Shown here: positions 5,124 through 5,497 of the stretch, piece by piece | How positions within the stretch are numbered: position 1 is the first letter of the stretch | How the letters are laid out: every line of letters begins with the position of its first letter | From: Bacillota bacterium | GTDB taxonomy: Bacteria > Bacillota > Dehalobacteriia > UBA4068 | Direction: 5' to 3' | Assembly: GCA_009778255.1 (NCBI GenBank) | Contig: WRKD01000083.1 | Coordinates: 1-5,497 of the forward strand | Length of the DNA: 5,497 bases | Translations under genes and position numbers: made by a program | The notes under the pieces: generated by a model | What the model saw: the letters and a program-made list of their open reading frames with translations, nothing else | The model's database searches: none | Told to the model about the DNA's origin: nothing

Positions 5124-5497
5124 ATGGCGATTACCAGCGAAAAACCATCGCAAGCGCTTTTGGACGCGTTCAAAGGCCGCAATATTATGGATATCGAAAG
5201 TCTTAGTAAAGAAGATTTGCAAACTATCATGCAAACGGCGGCTTATTATGATCGGGCTCTGGCAGAAAAACGTCTCTTGAAAGATATGGAAGGACAGGTC
5301 ATGGCTTCGCTTTTTTTCGAGCCTTCTACCCGCACTCGGCTTTCTTTTGAATGCGCCATGGAGCGTTTAGGCGGTAAAGTTATTACAGTAAGCGAAACGC
5401 CTTCTATGCAAACTTCTTCTACGGCAAAAGGCGAAACAATGTATGACGCAATTCGGGTTATCAATTATTACTGCGACGTTATAGCTTGCCGCAGCCC
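5124..5497 (+). CDS. pyrB: Aspartate carbamoyltransferase catalytic subunit, 5' part (runs off the right edge)
   Basis: Catalyses carbamoyl phosphate plus L-aspartate to N-carbamoyl-L-aspartate, the committed step of pyrimidine synthesis, in the cytoplasm. The first 124 codons are present; most of the carbamoyl-phosphate domain is in the window and the aspartate domain lies beyond it. Seen: the phosphate-binding signature FFEPSTRTRLSFE (64-76, with S68-T69-R70-T71), then TSSTAKGET (97-105). Ser98 and Lys102 align with the active-site Ser80 and Lys84 of E. coli PyrB, and Arg123 aligns with Arg105. Relative to E. coli there is an N-terminal extension of about 16 residues and two extra residues in the loop before Ser98. 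The motif usually read as R-H-P is R-S-P here. The start is supported by AAGGAGG at 5111-5117. It follows rmuC by 100 nt and may be transcribed with it or from its own promoter; neither is proven here. Confidence 0.93.
   Translation, partial: MAITSEKPSQALLDAFKGRNIMDIESLSKEDLQTIMQTAAYYDRALAEKRLLKDMEGQVMASLFFEPSTRTRLSFECAMERLGGKVITVSETPSMQTSSTAKGETMYDAIRVINYYCDVIACRS

Overview
The window reads as an ordinary chromosomal stretch of a low-to-moderate GC Gram-positive-type anaerobe, most likely Bacillota (Clostridia or Negativicutes). The reasons are strong AGGAGG-type ribosome binding sites, vegetative-type promoters, and a gene set (Tet(M)-like translation GTPase, DUF4349 lipoprotein, DUF2007 protein, RmuC) that I associate with that group. 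I cannot name a genus. All four complete genes and the partial pyrB are on the plus strand; a further gene may begin on the minus strand at the extreme left edge.

Layout: positions 1-217 are mostly non-coding. They hold a possible divergent gene start (minus strand, only three codons visible), a GC-rich palindrome resembling dispersed REP/MITE-type repeats, and a good promoter. That promoter drives a 659-aa EF-G-like GTPase of the ribosomal-protection (Tet(M)/Tet(O)) superfamily. It belongs to a divergent branch with its own domain IV and C-terminal signatures, so tetracycline resistance should not be assumed. A 178-nt gap follows, with a second promoter and AT-rich inverted repeats.

The second promoter probably serves a tight three-gene set. 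It comprises a DUF4349 lipoprotein with a second, C-terminal membrane anchor, a 99-aa DUF2007 'putative signal transducing' protein, and rmuC, encoding a coiled-coil protein with a nuclease-like domain. The rmuC ribosome binding site overlaps the stop codon of the DUF2007 gene. After a 100-nt gap comes pyrB (aspartate carbamoyltransferase), which runs off the right edge after 124 codons.

The most interesting local point is the start of rmuC. The excellent AGGAGG at 3717-3722 has no ATG, GTG or TTG at a proper distance. An ATC or ATA codon at 3728/3731 sits at the right distance, and starting there restores a full-length N-terminal membrane helix that the TTG start at 3755 truncates. I saw no phage, transposase, CRISPR, tRNA or rRNA gene, and no clear new multi-gene system. 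The DUF4349-DUF2007-RmuC group is the nearest thing to an under-studied module.
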